DNA of 64,000 nucleotides from Pseudoalteromonas rubra (lineage in GTDB: Bacteria; Pseudomonadota; Gammaproteobacteria; Enterobacterales; Alteromonadaceae). The notes beneath the pieces were generated by a model. The model did no database searches. It was not told where the DNA came from and saw nothing but the letters and a program-made list of their open reading frames with translations. The translations under genes and the position numbers were made by a program. Shown here one piece after another: positions 43,425 to 53,041 of this stretch. The DNA lies in assembly GCF_001482385.1 (NCBI RefSeq), contig NZ_CP013611.1:2542001-2606000 (forward strand), given 5' to 3'. Numbering within the stretch: position 1 is the stretch's first letter; every line of letters begins with the position of its first letter.

Positions 43425-44551
43425 AAACGCTTCGCGGCCTCCACTAAGGTGTTGTCTTCTTTGGCAAAACACAGGCGGATCACTTTATCTGTACTGCCAT
43501 CGGCATAAAATACGCTAAGCGGAATTGCGGCCACCCCGACTTCTTCCACCAGATAATCACAAAAGCGTACATCATCCAGAGACGAGATAGCACTGTAATC
43601 CAGCAGCAAGAAGTAGCTCCCCTCACTGGGCAAAATAGTAAATCGTCCGGGTTTAAGTGCCTCAATGAGCAGATCACGTTTGTGCTGATAAAAATCGGCC
43701 AACGCATCCACATGTTCCGGCTCTTCGTTAAGCATGTCTGCCAGTGCCAGCTGCGCTGGCGTAAAACAGGAGAAGGTCACATACTGATGTATCTTACGAA
43801 ACTCCTTGCTCAGCGCCTCTGGAGCGATGCAATACCCCAGCTTCCAGCCAGTACAATGGAAGGTTTTGCCAAAGCTGGCCACCACCATAGCACGCGCTGC
43901 CAGCGCCGGGTCGCGCAACGCACTCAAATGTGGCTGCGCATCAAAGGTAATGTGCTCGTAAACTTCGTCGCTGATCACATATAGGTCATGTTCAATCACC
44001 AGAGCCTTAAGCGCTGCCATATCTGCTGCTTTGAGTGTTTTCGCACTCGGATTATGTGGCGTATTAACAATAATAGCGCGAGTTTGAGGTGTGATTGCTG
44101 CCGCAACCTGCTGCCAGTCAACCTGGTAATCAGGCGCCTGCAAGGCAATGTGCACGCTGGTACCACCTGCCAGCTCTATCGCCGGGTGGTAAGAGTCATA
44201 AGCCGGGTCAAACACGATCACTTCATCACCCGGGCGTACCAGGGTCTGAATGGCAACAAACAAGGCTTCTGTGGCGCCGGCAGTGACTGTGACCTGAGCC
44301 TCGGCATGGATCTGCGCACCATATTTGCGCTCTGCCAAAGCCGCTATCTGCTGCTGTAGCGCCGGCACCCCGGGTGATGGCGCGTACTGGTTCATCCCCG
44401 CTTGTACATGCTGAGTCAACCGCAGTTTAAGGCGCTCTGGCGCATCAAATTCAGGAAAACCCTGAGACAAGTTCAGTGCACCGTGCTGGTTGGCCAGCGC
44501 GGTCATCTTTGAAAAAATACTAGTGCCTACATGAGGTAATTTACTTTCCAC
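43412..44551 (-). CDS. ybdL: PLP-dependent methionine aminotransferase YbdL
   Basis: Protein of 379 residues from a GTG at 44551 with AGGA seven bases before; longer in-frame starts run into the divergent promoter. It is a class I aminotransferase with NLSQGFPEFDAP, the PLP lysine in SFGKTFHCTGWKLGY and substrate-binding IRLCFAKED. YbdL-type enzymes transaminate the keto acid of methionine, with glutamine as a good donor. Here this is the last step of methionine salvage, beside omega-amidase yafV and divergent from mtnBCD. A MetJ-type operator lies in the shared promoter region. Confidence 0.88.
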   Translation of the reverse strand: MESKLPHVGTSIFSKMTALANQHGALNLSQGFPEFDAPERLKLRLTQHVQAGMNQYAPSPGVPALQQQIAALAERKYGAQIHAEAQVTVTAGATEALFVAIQTLVRPGDEVIVFDPAYDSYHPAIELAGGTSVHIALQAPDYQVDWQQVAAAITPQTRAIIVNTPHNPSAKTLKAADMAALKALVIEHDLYVISDEVYEHITFDAQPHLSALRDPALAARAMVVASFGKTFHCTGWKLGYCIAPEALSKEFRKIHQYVTFSCFTPAQLALADMLNEEPEHVDALADFYQHKRDLLIEALKPGRFTILPSEGSYFLLLDYSAISSLDDVRFCDYLVEEVGVAAIPLSVFYADGSTDKVIRLCFAKEDNTLVEAAKRLCQL

Positions 44552-44611
44552 TGCCAAGTCCTCGTTTGTGTGTGGTGTAACGGCCCGAGCGATGCTATCA
44601 TTGCTGCAAAT

Positions 44612-44635
44612 AGAAGTATAGCCGTCTAAAATTAT
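44612..44635. promoter_or_regulatory. MetJ-type operator between ybdL and mtnB
   Basis: Contiguous octamers AGAAGTAT (44612-44619), AGCCGTCT (44620-44627) and AAAATTAT (44628-44635). The first two match the met box AGACGTCT at 6 and 7 of 8 positions, and the third is weak. Placed in the 113-base gap between divergent salvage genes. Confidence 0.6.
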
Positions 44636-44664
44636 CCACGATGTTATTCGTGAGAGGTGAGCGT

Positions 44665-45279
44665 ATGCAATCAGCACAAGCAAAACATGCCCTGATAGAC
44701 GCCGGACGTTGGCTCAGTGAGCAAGGCTGGGTACCGGCAACCGGGGGCAACTTTTCCATTAGAACAGAGCAAGGCTTTGTTGTCACGGCCAGTGGTCATG
44801 ACAAAGGGGCGTTGCAACCCGAGCATTTTCTTGAGTTCGATATCGAAGGCACACATACCGGCGGAACCGGTAAACCTTCAGCCGAAACCGAGCTGCACCT
44901 TGCCCTGTATGCACTCAGCGCGCGCGCACACTGCATCTTGCACACGCACTCCGTTGCGGCAACGGTGCTGTCTCGGCTAACAGCAGAGCACAGCCTGAAC
45001 ATTCAGGGGTACGAAATGCAAAAAGCCCTGCATGGTTTCACCAGTCACCTGGAAACCCTGGCCATTCCAGTCTTCGACAACGATCAGGATATTCCAGCCC
45101 TGGCACATCGGGTGGCTGAATACCATGCCCATACGCCTGTTCGGCACGGGGTGCTGATCCGCGGCCATGGGCTTTACGCAATGGGGGCAGACATCAGTGA
45201 AACGCGTCGTCATATCGAGGCGCTGGAGTTTTTGTTTAACTGCGAATTGACGCGCCGACAACTGGAAAAAAACACATGA
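44665..45279 (+). CDS. mtnB: Methylthioribulose-1-phosphate dehydratase
   Basis: Protein of 204 residues from the ATG at 44665, preceded by GAGAGGTGAG; an upstream start at 44641 is possible. It has the class II aldolase fold with zinc, and dehydrates 5-methylthioribulose 1-phosphate to the diketo compound. Motifs: PATGGNFSIR, HTHSVAATVLSRL with the metal histidines, and LIRGHGLYAMG. It is first gene of mtnB-mtnC-mtnD with four-base overlaps throughout. Confidence 0.95.
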   Translation: MQSAQAKHALIDAGRWLSEQGWVPATGGNFSIRTEQGFVVTASGHDKGALQPEHFLEFDIEGTHTGGTGKPSAETELHLALYALSARAHCILHTHSVAATVLSRLTAEHSLNIQGYEMQKALHGFTSHLETLAIPVFDNDQDIPALAHRVAEYHAHTPVRHGVLIRGHGLYAMGADISETRRHIEALEFLFNCELTRRQLEKNT

Positions 45280-45962
45280 TCAAAGCAATTCTGACCGACA
45301 TCGAAGGCACCATTACCCGTATTTCGTTCGTCAAAGAGATCCTGTTCCCCTATGCCGCAGACAAGCTACCCGATTTCGTGCGTCAACATGCACACACCCC
45401 GGAAGTGGCTGCACAGCTGGATGCAGTGCGTACCGAACTGAACGCACCACAAGCCTCACAGGAACAGGTTATCCAGGCATTACTCAGCTGGATCGCTGAA
45501 GATAAAAAAATCACGCCTCTGAAACAGTTACAGGGCATGATCTGGCAACACGGCTATCAAAATGGCGATTTTACCGGCCATATTTACCCAGATGCGCACC
45601 AGTTTTTGTCTGCCGAACATGCTGCGGGCACCGCACTCTACGTCTATTCGTCTGGTTCAGTACAAGCCCAGCAACTGCTGTTTGCGCATTCGGACTATGG
45701 TGATATGCGCCCCCTGTTCAGTGGTTATTTTGATACCCAGGTGGGTGCCAAACAGCAGCCCGAAGCCTATCAGGCCATCGCCAGTCAGTTATCCTTTGCA
45801 GCGCATGAGGTGCTCTTTCTGAGCGATGTGGTGGCCGAACTGGATGCAGCAAAAACAGCGGGCATGCAGACCCTGCAATTGTGGCGTGACGGACAGCCTC
45901 GGACGCAGGCACATCCCTTTATTGAAGATTTCAGCCAATATGATGCACAGGAGTCACGATGA
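45276..45962 (+). CDS. mtnC: Enolase-phosphatase E1 (acireductone synthase)
   Basis: Protein of 228 residues of the HAD superfamily. It enolises and dephosphorylates the diketo-methylthiopentyl phosphate to acireductone. Motif I is ILTDIEGTITRISFV (Asp8 and Glu10), then VYSSGSVQAQQLLF and FLSDVVAELDAA. The start overlaps the mtnB stop (ATGA), and the stop overlaps the mtnD start in the same way. Confidence 0.95.
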   Translation: MIKAILTDIEGTITRISFVKEILFPYAADKLPDFVRQHAHTPEVAAQLDAVRTELNAPQASQEQVIQALLSWIAEDKKITPLKQLQGMIWQHGYQNGDFTGHIYPDAHQFLSAEHAAGTALYVYSSGSVQAQQLLFAHSDYGDMRPLFSGYFDTQVGAKQQPEAYQAIASQLSFAAHEVLFLSDVVAELDAAKTAGMQTLQLWRDGQPRTQAHPFIEDFSQYDAQESR

Positions 45963-46501
45963 GCCAATTGACCATATACCATGATCAGCACCCGGATACC
46001 ATTGAATTCCATAGTGAAACACACGACCAGATAGCCGCTCAGCTTGCTCAGGTAGGTGTCCGCTTCGAGCAATGGCAGGCTGCATATGAGATTAACCAGA
46101 CGACATCACACGATGATATTCTTGATGCATATGAGCAGGACATTGCTCGCCTGAAAGCACAGGATGGCTATCAAACCGTGGACGTGATCTCTTTGCCAAA
46201 AGGTCATCCCGACGCGCCCGTTATGCGTCAGAAGTTTTTGTTTGAGCACACCCATAGTGAAGATGAAGTGCGCTTTTTTGTTCAGGGTCAGGGGCTATTT
46301 TGCCTGCATATCGGCGAACGGGTTTATCAGGTTTTGTGCCAGCAGGGCGATTTGATCTCAGTACCCGCGATGACACCTCACTGGTTTGATATGGGCAGCG
46401 ATCCCCAGTTTACCGCAATCCGGCTGTTCAACAATGAGCAGGGCTGGGTGGCACAAAGTACTGACAGCCCCATCGCCGGACGCTTTCCGTTACTGGATTA
46501 A
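45959..46501 (+). CDS. mtnD: Acireductone dioxygenase
   Basis: Protein of 180 residues, a metal-dependent cupin that oxidises acireductone to 2-keto-4-methylthiobutyrate and formate with iron, or off pathway with nickel. Metal ligands are in HTHSEDEVRFFVQGQGLF (two His and a Glu) and MTPHWFDMG (His). It ends the mtnBCD operon and converges on mtnA; a GGCACGGT/ACCGTGCC hairpin (46513-46536) lies across the junction. Confidence 0.95.
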   Translation: MSQLTIYHDQHPDTIEFHSETHDQIAAQLAQVGVRFEQWQAAYEINQTTSHDDILDAYEQDIARLKAQDGYQTVDVISLPKGHPDAPVMRQKFLFEHTHSEDEVRFFVQGQGLFCLHIGERVYQVLCQQGDLISVPAMTPHWFDMGSDPQFTAIRLFNNEQGWVAQSTDSPIAGRFPLLD

Positions 46502-46512
46502 AGCGCTCGCCC

Positions 46513-46536
46513 GGCACGGTGTCGTCATACCGTGCC
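46513..46536. other. Inverted repeat at the mtnD/mtnA junction
   Basis: Perfect 8-bp stem GGCACGGT (46513-46520) and ACCGTGCC (46529-46536), 8-base loop, between convergent genes. No T tract follows on either strand, so it may act as an RNA 3'-end stabiliser or a weak terminator. Confidence 0.45.
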
Positions 46537-47547
46537 TAAAACGCCCGCTGCCACGTCCTGCTGATAATACACGCCCGTATCCAGTACCCAGGCCGTGATC
46601 AGCTCAGCCGGTGTGACATCAAAAGCCGGGTTATAGACTTGTGCCTGTGCGGGTGCCCACTGACAGTGACCAAAGCTGCCACTCACCCCGGTCACCTCGC
46701 TTTCAGCACGCTGCTCAATCGGAATGTCTGCGCCCGAAGCACAGCCAATGTCCAGGGTTGTAACCGGTGCAACCACATAGAAAGGGATCTGATGATAGTG
46801 GGCTAGCACGGCCAGATTGTAGGTGCCCACTTTATTCGCAAAATCGCCGTTCGCAGCAATGCGATCAGCGCCGACAAAAATCTTATCAACCTTGCCTGCC
46901 GCCATCAGGCTGGCCGCCATATTATCGCAAATCAAAGTGTAAGGGATCTGCCACTGTGCCAGCTCATACGCAGTCAGCCTACCCCCCTGCAATAGTGGCC
47001 GGGTCTCATCAACCCAGATATGGATGTCCGCATGCTGCCGGGCTGCATGGTGGATCACGCCCAATGCAGTGCCCACTCCGGCAGTAGCCAGCGCGCCGGT
47101 ATTACAATGTGTCAGAATGTTATCTGAGGGTTCAACCAGCTGTGCCCCCAATGTCGCCATTCTGTCGCACAGTGCGCAGTCTTCTTCAAACAGGCGCTCT
47201 GCTTCTGCCACCACAGCCTGCGCGTAATCTTGCTGCTGCAAGGCTGTACGCAGCCTCGCCATACAGTGCATCAGATTCACCGCCGTCGGACGGGTGGCTT
47301 CCAGCTCGTCAATTGCCGCATTCAGCTGAGCTTTACTGTGGCCTTGCTCTGCCAGATAAGCGACCAGCAAGCTTGCTGCTAAGCCAATCAAAGGGGCACC
47401 ACGTACTTTCAGCGTCAGGATCAGCGACGTCATTTGCGCCACACTGGTGCAATGGTGCCATGTTTCCTCATGTGGCAGTAAATACTGATCCAGCACCTGA
47501 ACCGTCCCGGCCTGATACTTCAAACTCCGCGCAACTAACTCTTTCAC
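46525..47547 (-). CDS. mtnA: S-methyl-5-thioribose-1-phosphate isomerase
   Basis: Protein of 340 residues starting with GTG at 47547, with GGAG about nine bases upstream. It is of the eIF2B-like family and isomerises 5-methylthioribose 1-phosphate to the ribulose form. Motifs: [26 protein letters not shown] with the catalytic Cys, and [18 protein letters not shown] with the catalytic Asp. It is divergent from mtnK, which makes its substrate, across a region with MetJ-type boxes. Confidence 0.95.
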   Translation of the reverse strand: MKELVARSLKYQAGTVQVLDQYLLPHEETWHHCTSVAQMTSLILTLKVRGAPLIGLAASLLVAYLAEQGHSKAQLNAAIDELEATRPTAVNLMHCMARLRTALQQQDYAQAVVAEAERLFEEDCALCDRMATLGAQLVEPSDNILTHCNTGALATAGVGTALGVIHHAARQHADIHIWVDETRPLLQGGRLTAYELAQWQIPYTLICDNMAASLMAAGKVDKIFVGADRIAANGDFANKVGTYNLAVLAHYHQIPFYVVAPVTTLDIGCASGADIPIEQRAESEVTGVSGSFGHCQWAPAQAQVYNPAFDVTPAELITAWVLDTGVYYQQDVAAGVLGTV

Positions 47548-47696
47548 TGTTGTTTACTCCGATTTGCTCCTGGCGAATACCCATTCACAGCAATGAATAG
47601 GCAGCGTGAAATCTGGCACCGACCATACCGATATGACCCCTTGGTGTCATCTGGGCAGTGTCCGATTGAAAAAACAGACTGTTCTATTCTACATCA

Positions 47697-47739
47697 AGAT
47701 CTAAAGATGTATAGACTTCTAAACGTTTGCAGGTATAGA
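47697..47739. promoter_or_regulatory. MetJ-type operator and mtnK promoter
   Basis: Four contiguous octamers, AGATCTAA, AGATGTAT, AGACTTCT and AAACGTTT (47697-47728), match the met box AGACGTCT at 4, 6, 7 and 6 of 8 positions. A promoter-like TAGACT (47712-47717), 16-base spacer and TATAGA (47734-47739) overlaps them, so bound MetJ would block the -35. It also lies upstream of divergent mtnA. Confidence 0.7.
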
Positions 47740-47766
47740 ATGCTGATCTAATTTTATGCTATCTGG

Positions 47767-48978
47767 ATGATCCGAATGAGTGCTTATCAGGCGTTTGACA
47801 ATGACAAGGCCATTGAATACATCAATAACCTGGGGGGAATGTTCCCACCAGACGCACAGCTGAACTGCTATGAGTTTGGCGATGGCAACCTGAACCTGGT
47901 TTTTCGGGTCACAGATCAACACAACCACAGCGTGATCCTTAAGCAGGCGTTACCCTACGCGCGCTGTGTAGGAGAAAGCTGGCCATTGACACTTGATCGG
48001 GCCCGCATCGAAGCCAGCGCCTTACGTCGCCATGGCGAGGTTTGTCCGACTCATACCGTGAGGGTACTGCATCACAACAGTGAGCAGGCAGTGACGATAC
48101 TCGAAGACCTGGGCCATCTGAATATCTTACGCAGTGAACTCAGCGCCGGGCGTACTTTTGCTAACCTGGGTCGGGATGTGGCTCACTACCTGGCCACAAC
48201 CAGCTTTTATCACAGCGATTTCTATCTCACGCCTGCAAACAAAAAAGCCCTGATCCAGTCTTTTACCAACCCGGAACTGTGTGCCATCACTGAAGAGTTG
48301 TTCTTTGACGACCCCTATCAGGATACCGAGCGTAACCACTATCCGGATGCGCTGCGCAAAGAGGTCGATAAGCTGCGCCATAATACAGGGTTAAAACTGG
48401 CCATTGCCCAGCTCAAGCAGCGCTTTTTGTCTTCACCACAAGCGTTACTGCATGGTGATGCACACAGTGGTAGCCTGTTTGTCGATGACACAACCACCAA
48501 ATTTATCGATCCGGAATTCGCCTTTTTTGGTCCCATTGGTTTCGATCTGGGCTCTTTTATTGGCAATTTGCTACTCAACTTCTGTGCTCAGCATGGCCGT
48601 ATTAGTGAAGCATCAAAACGTCGTGATATGCATACCTACTTACTGCGCACCATAGATATCTGCCTGAGTGAATTTGACTATCAATGGCAAACGCTGTGCG
48701 AACAACATGGCACAGACAGCACGTTGCAGGCACCAGGCTACGTCGCATTGTTTTTGCGTGACGTATTACAAGACGCCATTGGGTATTGTGGCAGTGAGAT
48801 GATCCGCCGCACCATCGGGCTTGCCCATGTCAGCGATTTGGATGAGATTGAAGATGAACAGGCACGCCTACGTGCGCAGCGCCTGGCACTGGAGGTCGGT
48901 GAACAACTGATCTTGAACGCCCGCAGCTGTCACAACAAAGACGCTTGCTATCAGTTGATCATCAGCGTCTTACAGTAA
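47767..48978 (+). CDS. mtnK: S-methyl-5-thioribose kinase
   Basis: Protein of 403 residues, or 400 from the ATG at 47776. It phosphorylates methylthioribose and so commits it to salvage. It belongs to the aminoglycoside-kinase-like fold: GDGNLNLVFRVT (about 37-48), VILKQALPY with the ATP lysine, LLHGDAHSGSLFV with the catalytic Asp, and FIDPEFAFFGPIGFDLG with the metal Asp. Presence of mtnK implies that MTA is first cleaved by a separate nucleosidase, as in the mtn/mtnK route. Monocistronic. Confidence 0.95.
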   Translation: MIRMSAYQAFDNDKAIEYINNLGGMFPPDAQLNCYEFGDGNLNLVFRVTDQHNHSVILKQALPYARCVGESWPLTLDRARIEASALRRHGEVCPTHTVRVLHHNSEQAVTILEDLGHLNILRSELSAGRTFANLGRDVAHYLATTSFYHSDFYLTPANKKALIQSFTNPELCAITEELFFDDPYQDTERNHYPDALRKEVDKLRHNTGLKLAIAQLKQRFLSSPQALLHGDAHSGSLFVDDTTTKFIDPEFAFFGPIGFDLGSFIGNLLLNFCAQHGRISEASKRRDMHTYLLRTIDICLSEFDYQWQTLCEQHGTDSTLQAPGYVALFLRDVLQDAIGYCGSEMIRRTIGLAHVSDLDEIEDEQARLRAQRLALEVGEQLILNARSCHNKDACYQLIISVLQ

Positions 48979-48991
48979 AACCTTCGAACGA

Positions 48992-49023
48992 GGATCAACT
49001 CAGGCCAAGCGCAGAGTTGATCC
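48992..49023. terminator. Terminator between mtnK and the DUF885 gene
   Basis: Perfect 10-bp stem GGATCAACTC (48992-49001) and GAGTTGATCC (49014-49023), with further flanking complementarity (CGAACG and CGTTTG). The T tract is poor (ATTCGTTTGTT). Confidence 0.65.
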
Positions 49024-49032
49024 ATTCGTTTG

Positions 49033-50796
49033 TTACAGTGCCTGGCTGGTGTTTTGCACAGACGCAATATAGTTGTCGATCTGTGTTTCCAGAACATTTA
49101 ACGGTACAGAACCATGACGCAGGATCTGATGGTGGAATTCACGAATATCAAAAGCATCCCCTAACGCCGCCTCGGTTTTCGCACGCAAACGTTTAATGGT
49201 CAGCTCACCCACCTTGTATGACAGTGCCTGACCTGGCCAGGATATGTAGCGGTCCGTTTCTGTCTTCACATTGTGCAGCGATAAAGCCGTATTATCACGC
49301 ATAAAGTGCATCGCACGCTCCCGGCTCCAGCCAAACATATGCATTCCGGTATCCACAACCAGTCGGGCTGCCCGCCACATTTCGTAGGTCAGGCGACCAA
49401 AATTACTGTACGGATCCTGATAAAAGCCAGCTTCCAGACCCAGATATTCAGCATACAAACCCCAGCCCTCACCAAACGCAGAAATATAAGAATCGCGACG
49501 ATAATCAGGTAAGTAATCCAATTCCCGGTTCAACGAGATTTGCAGATGGTGTCCCGGCACGGCTTCGTGCAGGGTCAGGGCCTCAAGCACATATAAAGGG
49601 CGCTTGTCTAAGGCATAGGTATTGACCCAGTAGTAACCCGCTTCTGTGTCCTTGTTTGCGCCCGCATACCGCCCAGTGGTGTATTTAGGAGCAATGGCAT
49701 CCGGTACCGGCGCAACCCCATAAGGGCGGCGCGGCAGTGTATGGAACAGCTTAGGCAGCTGTGCGTCCATTTTTTTCGCAATATAAGCGGCTTCTTTCAA
49801 TAACTCTTCTGCACTACTGGCATAAAATTGCGGATCAGTTCTCAAAAATTGTACAAACTCAGCAAAGCTACCTTCAAATTCAGTTTGCTTAATGACCTCC
49901 ATCATCTCGCTCTTGATCCTGGCAACCTCTTTCAGGCCCAGCTCATGGATCTCTTTCGGAGTCATTTCGGTGGTGGTGAAGTGCGCCGTACGGTTGCGGT
50001 AAAATTCAACTCCATTCGGGGTGCTGGAAATACCAATGTCATTACGGGCACCGGGGCGATACTGCTCGACGAAAAACGTCAGATAGTCACGATACGCCGG
50101 GATCACCTGCTCTGCCAGTACCGCTTTTGCTCGTGTCTGGATAGCTGCAAACTCAGACGCAGGCAAATTATGCTGATTCTTTGCAAAAGGCTTGAAAAAC
50201 TGCGACTGCGTCACATCATCGACAATAAATGCCGTGATAGACTCTTCATAGCCTGCCAGCACTGCCTTTGGCTGGGTTAGCCCAATGGCCAAGCCTTCAC
50301 GCATCCAGGCCATATTTTGCGCAAAATAACGCGGTACCTGAGCGAGTTTTTGCAGATACAGGTCATAACCCGCAGGCGTGCTCAGGTCCACACCACTGAA
50401 TAGCCAGGGAAGACTGCTATGAAAACCGCTTTCCGACTTAAGCGGCATATAATGGGCTTTGAAGCGGTAGCGGTCGACCTGATCCTGGATCTGGGCACGC
50501 AAAATAGTCAAGTTAATACGATTCTCTTCACTCAATTTTGCTTTATCCAGCGCGTCTAAACGTTGTAAGAACGCTACGCGCTCTGCATTTTTCGCGGCCA
50601 GATTTTCTGCACTTAGGTCCGGTAAATGGGCTTGCATGCGCGTCTCATTGTCGCCGCGAAAGGTCATCACCTGCTGTACCACAGTGGTGAATTGCTGATC
50701 AGCACTGACTTGAGTCAGTTCGCATCCTGCCAGACCCAGGGCCAGCGTCACTGCGCACAAAGAGCGGGATAAAGTCGTTTTAAGTGAAGTGCTCAC
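49033..50796 (-). CDS. DUF885 family lipoprotein (predicted metallopeptidase)
   Basis: Protein of 587 residues starting with GTG at 50796. A signal peptide ends in the lipobox LAGC (Cys25). The rest matches DUF885, a family of zinc-peptidase-like enzymes, with the HExxxGHH-type motif in LTLHEAVPGHHLQISLNREL (about residues 415-434) and a downstream glutamate in SAFGEGWGLYAEYLG. It probably cleaves peptides in the periplasm; this is a family-level inference. It stands alone on the minus strand. Confidence 0.85.
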   Translation of the reverse strand: MSTSLKTTLSRSLCAVTLALGLAGCELTQVSADQQFTTVVQQVMTFRGDNETRMQAHLPDLSAENLAAKNAERVAFLQRLDALDKAKLSEENRINLTILRAQIQDQVDRYRFKAHYMPLKSESGFHSSLPWLFSGVDLSTPAGYDLYLQKLAQVPRYFAQNMAWMREGLAIGLTQPKAVLAGYEESITAFIVDDVTQSQFFKPFAKNQHNLPASEFAAIQTRAKAVLAEQVIPAYRDYLTFFVEQYRPGARNDIGISSTPNGVEFYRNRTAHFTTTEMTPKEIHELGLKEVARIKSEMMEVIKQTEFEGSFAEFVQFLRTDPQFYASSAEELLKEAAYIAKKMDAQLPKLFHTLPRRPYGVAPVPDAIAPKYTTGRYAGANKDTEAGYYWVNTYALDKRPLYVLEALTLHEAVPGHHLQISLNRELDYLPDYRRDSYISAFGEGWGLYAEYLGLEAGFYQDPYSNFGRLTYEMWRAARLVVDTGMHMFGWSRERAMHFMRDNTALSLHNVKTETDRYISWPGQALSYKVGELTIKRLRAKTEAALGDAFDIREFHHQILRHGSVPLNVLETQIDNYIASVQNTSQAL

Positions 50797-51116
50797 GAGG
50801 GAGTTCCTTTAACAATATTGTGAAATTTGCGCAACACATAAACACGCTCGAGATGGGCTTGCAACTTAAAACGACCAGTGGCTGCTCTGAGCCATCAACG
50901 TCTCTGCAAAGCCCCTTCAAGAAGGCACGGAAAAAGTGATTACTAATTCAACAACCCCCATAAAAAGCAATAAATTTTTCTCATTCCGCGGATTTTTGCT
51001 TTTCAAAACTCAACTGAGCGATTAATGTAGCCGCAGCGAAGCTAGGTATCTCATAGGGACCGTTTCGAGTATTTCTGCCAGGTATTTAACAGCAACTGAT
51101 TATTGTGGTAAGTAAA
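50797..51116. other. Intergenic region between divergent DUF885 and GGDEF-like genes
   Basis: About 320 bases with no gene. It must contain both promoters, but I see no good -35/-10 pair, operator or terminator that I would defend. Confidence 0.4.
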
Positions 51117-52124
51117 ATGATGTTCCATGATCCCATGGCAATAGCACAAGAAAAAATGACCAAAGTTTGTCAGTTTCTGGAGCAGAATCAGCTACCGCCT
51201 ACGCCCTTAAATTATCACATTGGCTATGTCTATATCAGCCAGACCCATCGCGAGCTCAATGAGCAGCTGGATCGTGATATCCGAAACCGCACCAACATCG
51301 ACAGTATTTACATTGAGCAGCTCTACTACGAGCATCTGCAAAAAGAGCATCAGACCGAAGCAACGCTCATCCAGCAAGTTGGCGGCATGATCGATCACCT
51401 CAGTGACTCAGCGCAGCAATCTCAGCAAAGCCTGATTGGTTTTGCCAAACAGATCAGCCACTGTATCCACAACCTTGATGAACATAATGTCGTCAAAACG
51501 CGGGCAGCATTAGATGACTTTAGTGCCCACACAGAGCAACTGCTCAAACAGCATCAGCAGTTTAAAAACGCCCTGCGTAAAGCCCGAGAGCTACACGAAA
51601 AACAGCAACAACAACTACTTACACTGCGCAAACAGCGCATTTTAGACCCTCAAACGGGCTTGTATAAACGCCACTACTTGGGCCATAAAACCCAGCTATG
51701 GCTGACCCAGGATAAGTCCGTGTTTGCCATTTCTGTGTTAATCGAAAATCTCGATGATTTCAGCCAGGGGTTTGGCGAGCTGATCGGCGAAACCGTATTA
51801 CAGCGGGTCGCCAAAAGGATCAAAAAATACGTGCTTCACAGCGGCCTGCCAGGACGCACAGGCAGACAAGAGTTTACCATTGTGCTGGCAGACTGCGACG
51901 CCGATACGGCCCAGGTTATCGCGCAAAAAATTCGTCGTGGCGTGAGTCGCCTGAAATTTGTCAGTGCCAAAGGCGACGTCTCGTTTCCCGATATTGATTT
52001 GGCCATTGGCATTGCACAGCATCAACCTGAGCACGATTTCAACACCCTCGCCCAGCGTGCCGCCTATGCTGCCAAAAAAGCTCAGTCGCTCGGCCAGCAC
52101 TACTATGTGTCTGCCGCCACTTAA
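51117..52124 (+). CDS. Degenerate GGDEF domain protein
   Basis: Protein of 335 residues from the ATG at 51117; a GTG four codons upstream is possible. An N-terminal helical region (about 1-170, with HLSDSAQQSQQSLIGFAKQI) leads to a GGDEF fold (DPQTGLYKRHYLGHK, then LIENLDDFSQGFGELIGETV). The signature is altered: where active cyclases have GG[DE]EF the sequence is GRQEF, and no RxxD inhibitory site precedes it. It is therefore unlikely to make c-di-GMP and may bind GTP or act as a partner protein. No membrane helix. Confidence 0.83.
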   Translation: MMFHDPMAIAQEKMTKVCQFLEQNQLPPTPLNYHIGYVYISQTHRELNEQLDRDIRNRTNIDSIYIEQLYYEHLQKEHQTEATLIQQVGGMIDHLSDSAQQSQQSLIGFAKQISHCIHNLDEHNVVKTRAALDDFSAHTEQLLKQHQQFKNALRKARELHEKQQQQLLTLRKQRILDPQTGLYKRHYLGHKTQLWLTQDKSVFAISVLIENLDDFSQGFGELIGETVLQRVAKRIKKYVLHSGLPGRTGRQEFTIVLADCDADTAQVIAQKIRRGVSRLKFVSAKGDVSFPDIDLAIGIAQHQPEHDFNTLAQRAAYAAKKAQSLGQHYYVSAAT

Positions 52125-52262
52125 CCTTCCCTCAACTCAGCCGACATACCGCATCAGTGCTGCGGCCTGTTGATTAATCTGCTTAAATTGCTGACACCGA
52201 TTGCGCTCACTGAGTGCTATCAAGTACACTATTGACACCCAGATCCGGCACAAATAACACAC

Positions 52263-53018
52263 ATGAAAGAAGCAAACCGCGACACCACACACTTTGGCTA
52301 TCAAACAGTAGCAACACAGGAAAAGGCCTCTATGGTGGCCGACGTTTTCCACTCCGTGGCTGCAAAATATGATGTGATGAATGACCTGATGTCATTCGGG
52401 ATCCATCGCCTATGGAAACGGCAGACTATTGCGTGCTCTGGTGTCCGACAAGGCCACAAAGTTCTGGATCTGGCCGGGGGTACCGGTGATCTGACTGCCA
52501 AATTCAGTGAATTGGTCGGTGAAACAGGTCAGGTGATCCTGGGCGACATCAACGACTCAATGCTACGCGTTGGTCGCGATAAACTGCGCGACTTGGGCCG
52601 GGTCGGGAATATCGAATATGTGCAAATGAATGCCGAAGCACTGCCCTTCCCGGACAATAGCCTGGATGTGATCACCATCGCTTTCGGACTGCGCAACGTC
52701 ACGGACAAAGACAAGGCACTGCGTTCCATGTACCGAGTGTTGAAGCCGGGCGGCCGTCTGTTGGTGCTGGAGTTCTCAAAAACAGACAACGAAGCATTGT
52801 CGAAGCTATACGATTTCTACTCATTCAATATTCTGCCAACTATGGGGAAATTGGTTGCCAATGACAGCGAATCCTATCGCTACCTGGCAGAGTCTATCCG
52901 TATGCACCCGGACCAGGAAACACTGAAGACAATGATGGAAGAAGCAGGCTTTGAACAAGCGAGCTACCAGAACCTGACGGGCGGTATTGTGGCGCTTCAT
53001 CGAGGCTTTAAATTTTAA
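52263..53018 (+). CDS. ubiE: Ubiquinone/menaquinone methyltransferase UbiE
   Basis: Protein of 251 residues, the usual length. SAM-dependent C-methylation of the benzoquinol ring in ubiquinone synthesis, and of demethylmenaquinone. SAM site [19 protein letters not shown] (about 69-87), [14 protein letters not shown], and the family signatures [17 protein letters not shown] and [16 protein letters not shown]. It leads the ubiE-ubiJ-ubiB operon. Confidence 0.96.
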   Translation: MKEANRDTTHFGYQTVATQEKASMVADVFHSVAAKYDVMNDLMSFGIHRLWKRQTIACSGVRQGHKVLDLAGGTGDLTAKFSELVGETGQVILGDINDSMLRVGRDKLRDLGRVGNIEYVQMNAEALPFPDNSLDVITIAFGLRNVTDKDKALRSMYRVLKPGGRLLVLEFSKTDNEALSKLYDFYSFNILPTMGKLVANDSESYRYLAESIRMHPDQETLKTMMEEAGFEQASYQNLTGGIVALHRGFKF

Positions 53019-53041
53019 TTTCGAAGAAGCAAGGAACCTGT

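Noticed and set aside
47548..47696. SAM or other riboswitch upstream of the mtn genes
   Set aside because: No conserved riboswitch core could be recognised, and control is better explained by the MetJ-type octamers.
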